From Microbulbifer agarilyticus (GTDB lineage: Bacteria; Pseudomonadota; Gammaproteobacteria; Pseudomonadales; Cellvibrionaceae), in contig NZ_CP019650.1 in the NCBI RefSeq assembly GCF_001999945.1, positions 1,550,001-1,614,000 of the forward strand: a stretch of 64,000 nucleotides of DNA. The letters are read 5' to 3'. Under the pieces are notes generated by a model. The model worked only from the letters and a program-made list of their open reading frames with translations, ran no database searches and had not been told where the DNA came from. Made by a program: the position numbers and the translations under genes. Position 1 is the stretch's first letter; every line of letters begins with the position of its first letter. Shown piece after piece: positions 63,402 through 64,000 of the stretch.

Positions 63402-64000
63402 ATGCTGCGTTCCGGGCGTCCACGTCACTGGAGTCGCTGGTTGTACCGCATCCAGTGGATACTGCTTGCGCTGATTGGCTTGGCGATTGTTGCGGTGCGG
63501 GTAGGGGTGCTGAAGCTCGACTCGACGTATTCCGCGTTCACCGCCCTCGGCCTGGCAATGATCGCTGTCGCGCTCATTGCTATGCTGGTGTTCCTGTGGG
63601 GTATGGTAAAACGCAATGCAGAGGCGCGGACCTCGGCATTGTGGGCCATGCTGCTGGCGGTGGTCCCCGTAGCCGTACCGATGATGTTGGTGGGCCAGCA
63701 GAACCTGAATATGCCGGCTCTCTACGACATTACTACCGACCTGAAAGACCCGCCCGAATTCGACATGCTGATCTCCCTGCGCCGGGAGGGCGATAATAGC
63801 CCGGATTACCCCGGGCGAGTCGCTGCCGATATTCAGGCCGCCACCCCCGCCTATGCCGATATCAAACCGCTTATTGTGGATGTGCCAACACGCACCGTAA
63901 TTGAACATGCAGAGAAGGTTGCGCGCGAGTTGGGCTGGCGGGTGATTGCGGTCCAGCCCGCCAAGGGGCGGCTGGAATTGGTCGGGCGTACCCCGTTGCT
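63402..64000 (+). CDS. DUF1499 family membrane protein, 3' end outside window
   Basis: The frame starts at ATG 63402 (GGAGG 6 bp upstream), 38 bp after msrB, and stays open for 199 codons to the window edge. Three membrane helices (WILLALIGLAIVAVRVGVL; LGLAMIAVALIAMLVFLWG; LWAMLLAVVPVAVPMMLVG) precede the DUF1499 domain opening ALYDITTDLKDPPEF. The function of DUF1499 is unknown. Confidence 0.85.
   Translation, partial: MLRSGRPRHWSRWLYRIQWILLALIGLAIVAVRVGVLKLDSTYSAFTALGLAMIAVALIAMLVFLWGMVKRNAEARTSALWAMLLAVVPVAVPMMLVGQQNLNMPALYDITTDLKDPPEFDMLISLRREGDNSPDYPGRVAADIQAATPAYADIKPLIVDVPTRTVIEHAEKVARELGWRVIAVQPAKGRLELVGRTPL

Noticed and set aside
1..64000. Mobile elements, prophage, CRISPR arrays, toxin-antitoxin pairs
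   Set aside because: No transposase, integrase, repeat-spacer pattern or terminal repeats were found; the tRNA-Arg has no integrase or duplicated 3' end nearby.

Overview
The window looks like chromosomal DNA from a marine-type gammaproteobacterium, most probably near Microbulbifer/Cellvibrionales. This is judged from gene content (OadGAB, CbpAM, EpmC, MnmC, TrmL, PdxB and DjlA homologues, a large TonB-dependent receptor, flavin halogenase paralogues) and not from any database search. Coding is dense, base composition appears even by eye, and I see no phage, IS element, integrase or CRISPR array.

Region 1 (1-31 kb) is an accessory, catabolic block that reads as one peptidoglycan (murein) salvage and utilisation locus. 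It opens with two divergent flavin-dependent tryptophan-halogenase-family genes and a large Oar-type TonB-dependent receptor. Next comes an operon of lipoprotein NlpC/P60 endopeptidase, L-Ala-D/L-Glu epimerase and RpiR/MurR-type regulator, then a reverse-strand exported transglutaminase-like protein. A 13-kb forward operon follows: serine hydrolase lipoprotein, exported LD-carboxypeptidase, NhaC-family antiporter, Orn/Lys/Arg decarboxylase, a D-Ala-D-Ala dipeptidase fused to a NamZ-type exo-muramidase, a NagX/HGSNAT-like membrane acetyltransferase and glcDEF. Convergent to it is a reverse operon of SSS symporter, BadF-type sugar kinase and murQ, with a second MurR-type regulator divergent from it. 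The chemistry closes: exo-muramidase frees MurNAc, the symporter imports it, the kinase makes MurNAc-6-P, MurQ splits it to GlcNAc-6-P and D-lactate, and GlcDEF can oxidise the D-lactate. The peptide arm is NlpC/P60, then the epimerase, LD-carboxypeptidase and dipeptidase. An AT-rich palindrome close to GAATAATTTATTC recurs upstream of several of these units, and the two regulators share nearly identical recognition helices.

Region 2 (29.8-40.5 kb) holds ppnN, a tRNA-Arg(ACG), dusC, the Na+-pumping oxaloacetate decarboxylase operon oadGAB, djlA, bolA, an OmpW-like porin and cbpA-cbpM.

Region 3 (40.5-64 kb) is ordinary housekeeping: a Ca2+/Na+ antiporter, a YebE-like protein, a serine hydrolase, recQ, a small lipoprotein, a glutaminyl cyclase, a DUF502 protein, mnmC, a flavodoxin, trmL, a GcvR-like ACT protein, a secreted SAM-methyltransferase-like protein, yheU, an alpha/beta hydrolase, tusA, epmC, an Xni-like nuclease, pdxB, an NAD-kinase-like protein, an rRNA-methyltransferase-like protein, alaA, msrB and a truncated DUF1499 gene. 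Both window ends cut a gene.
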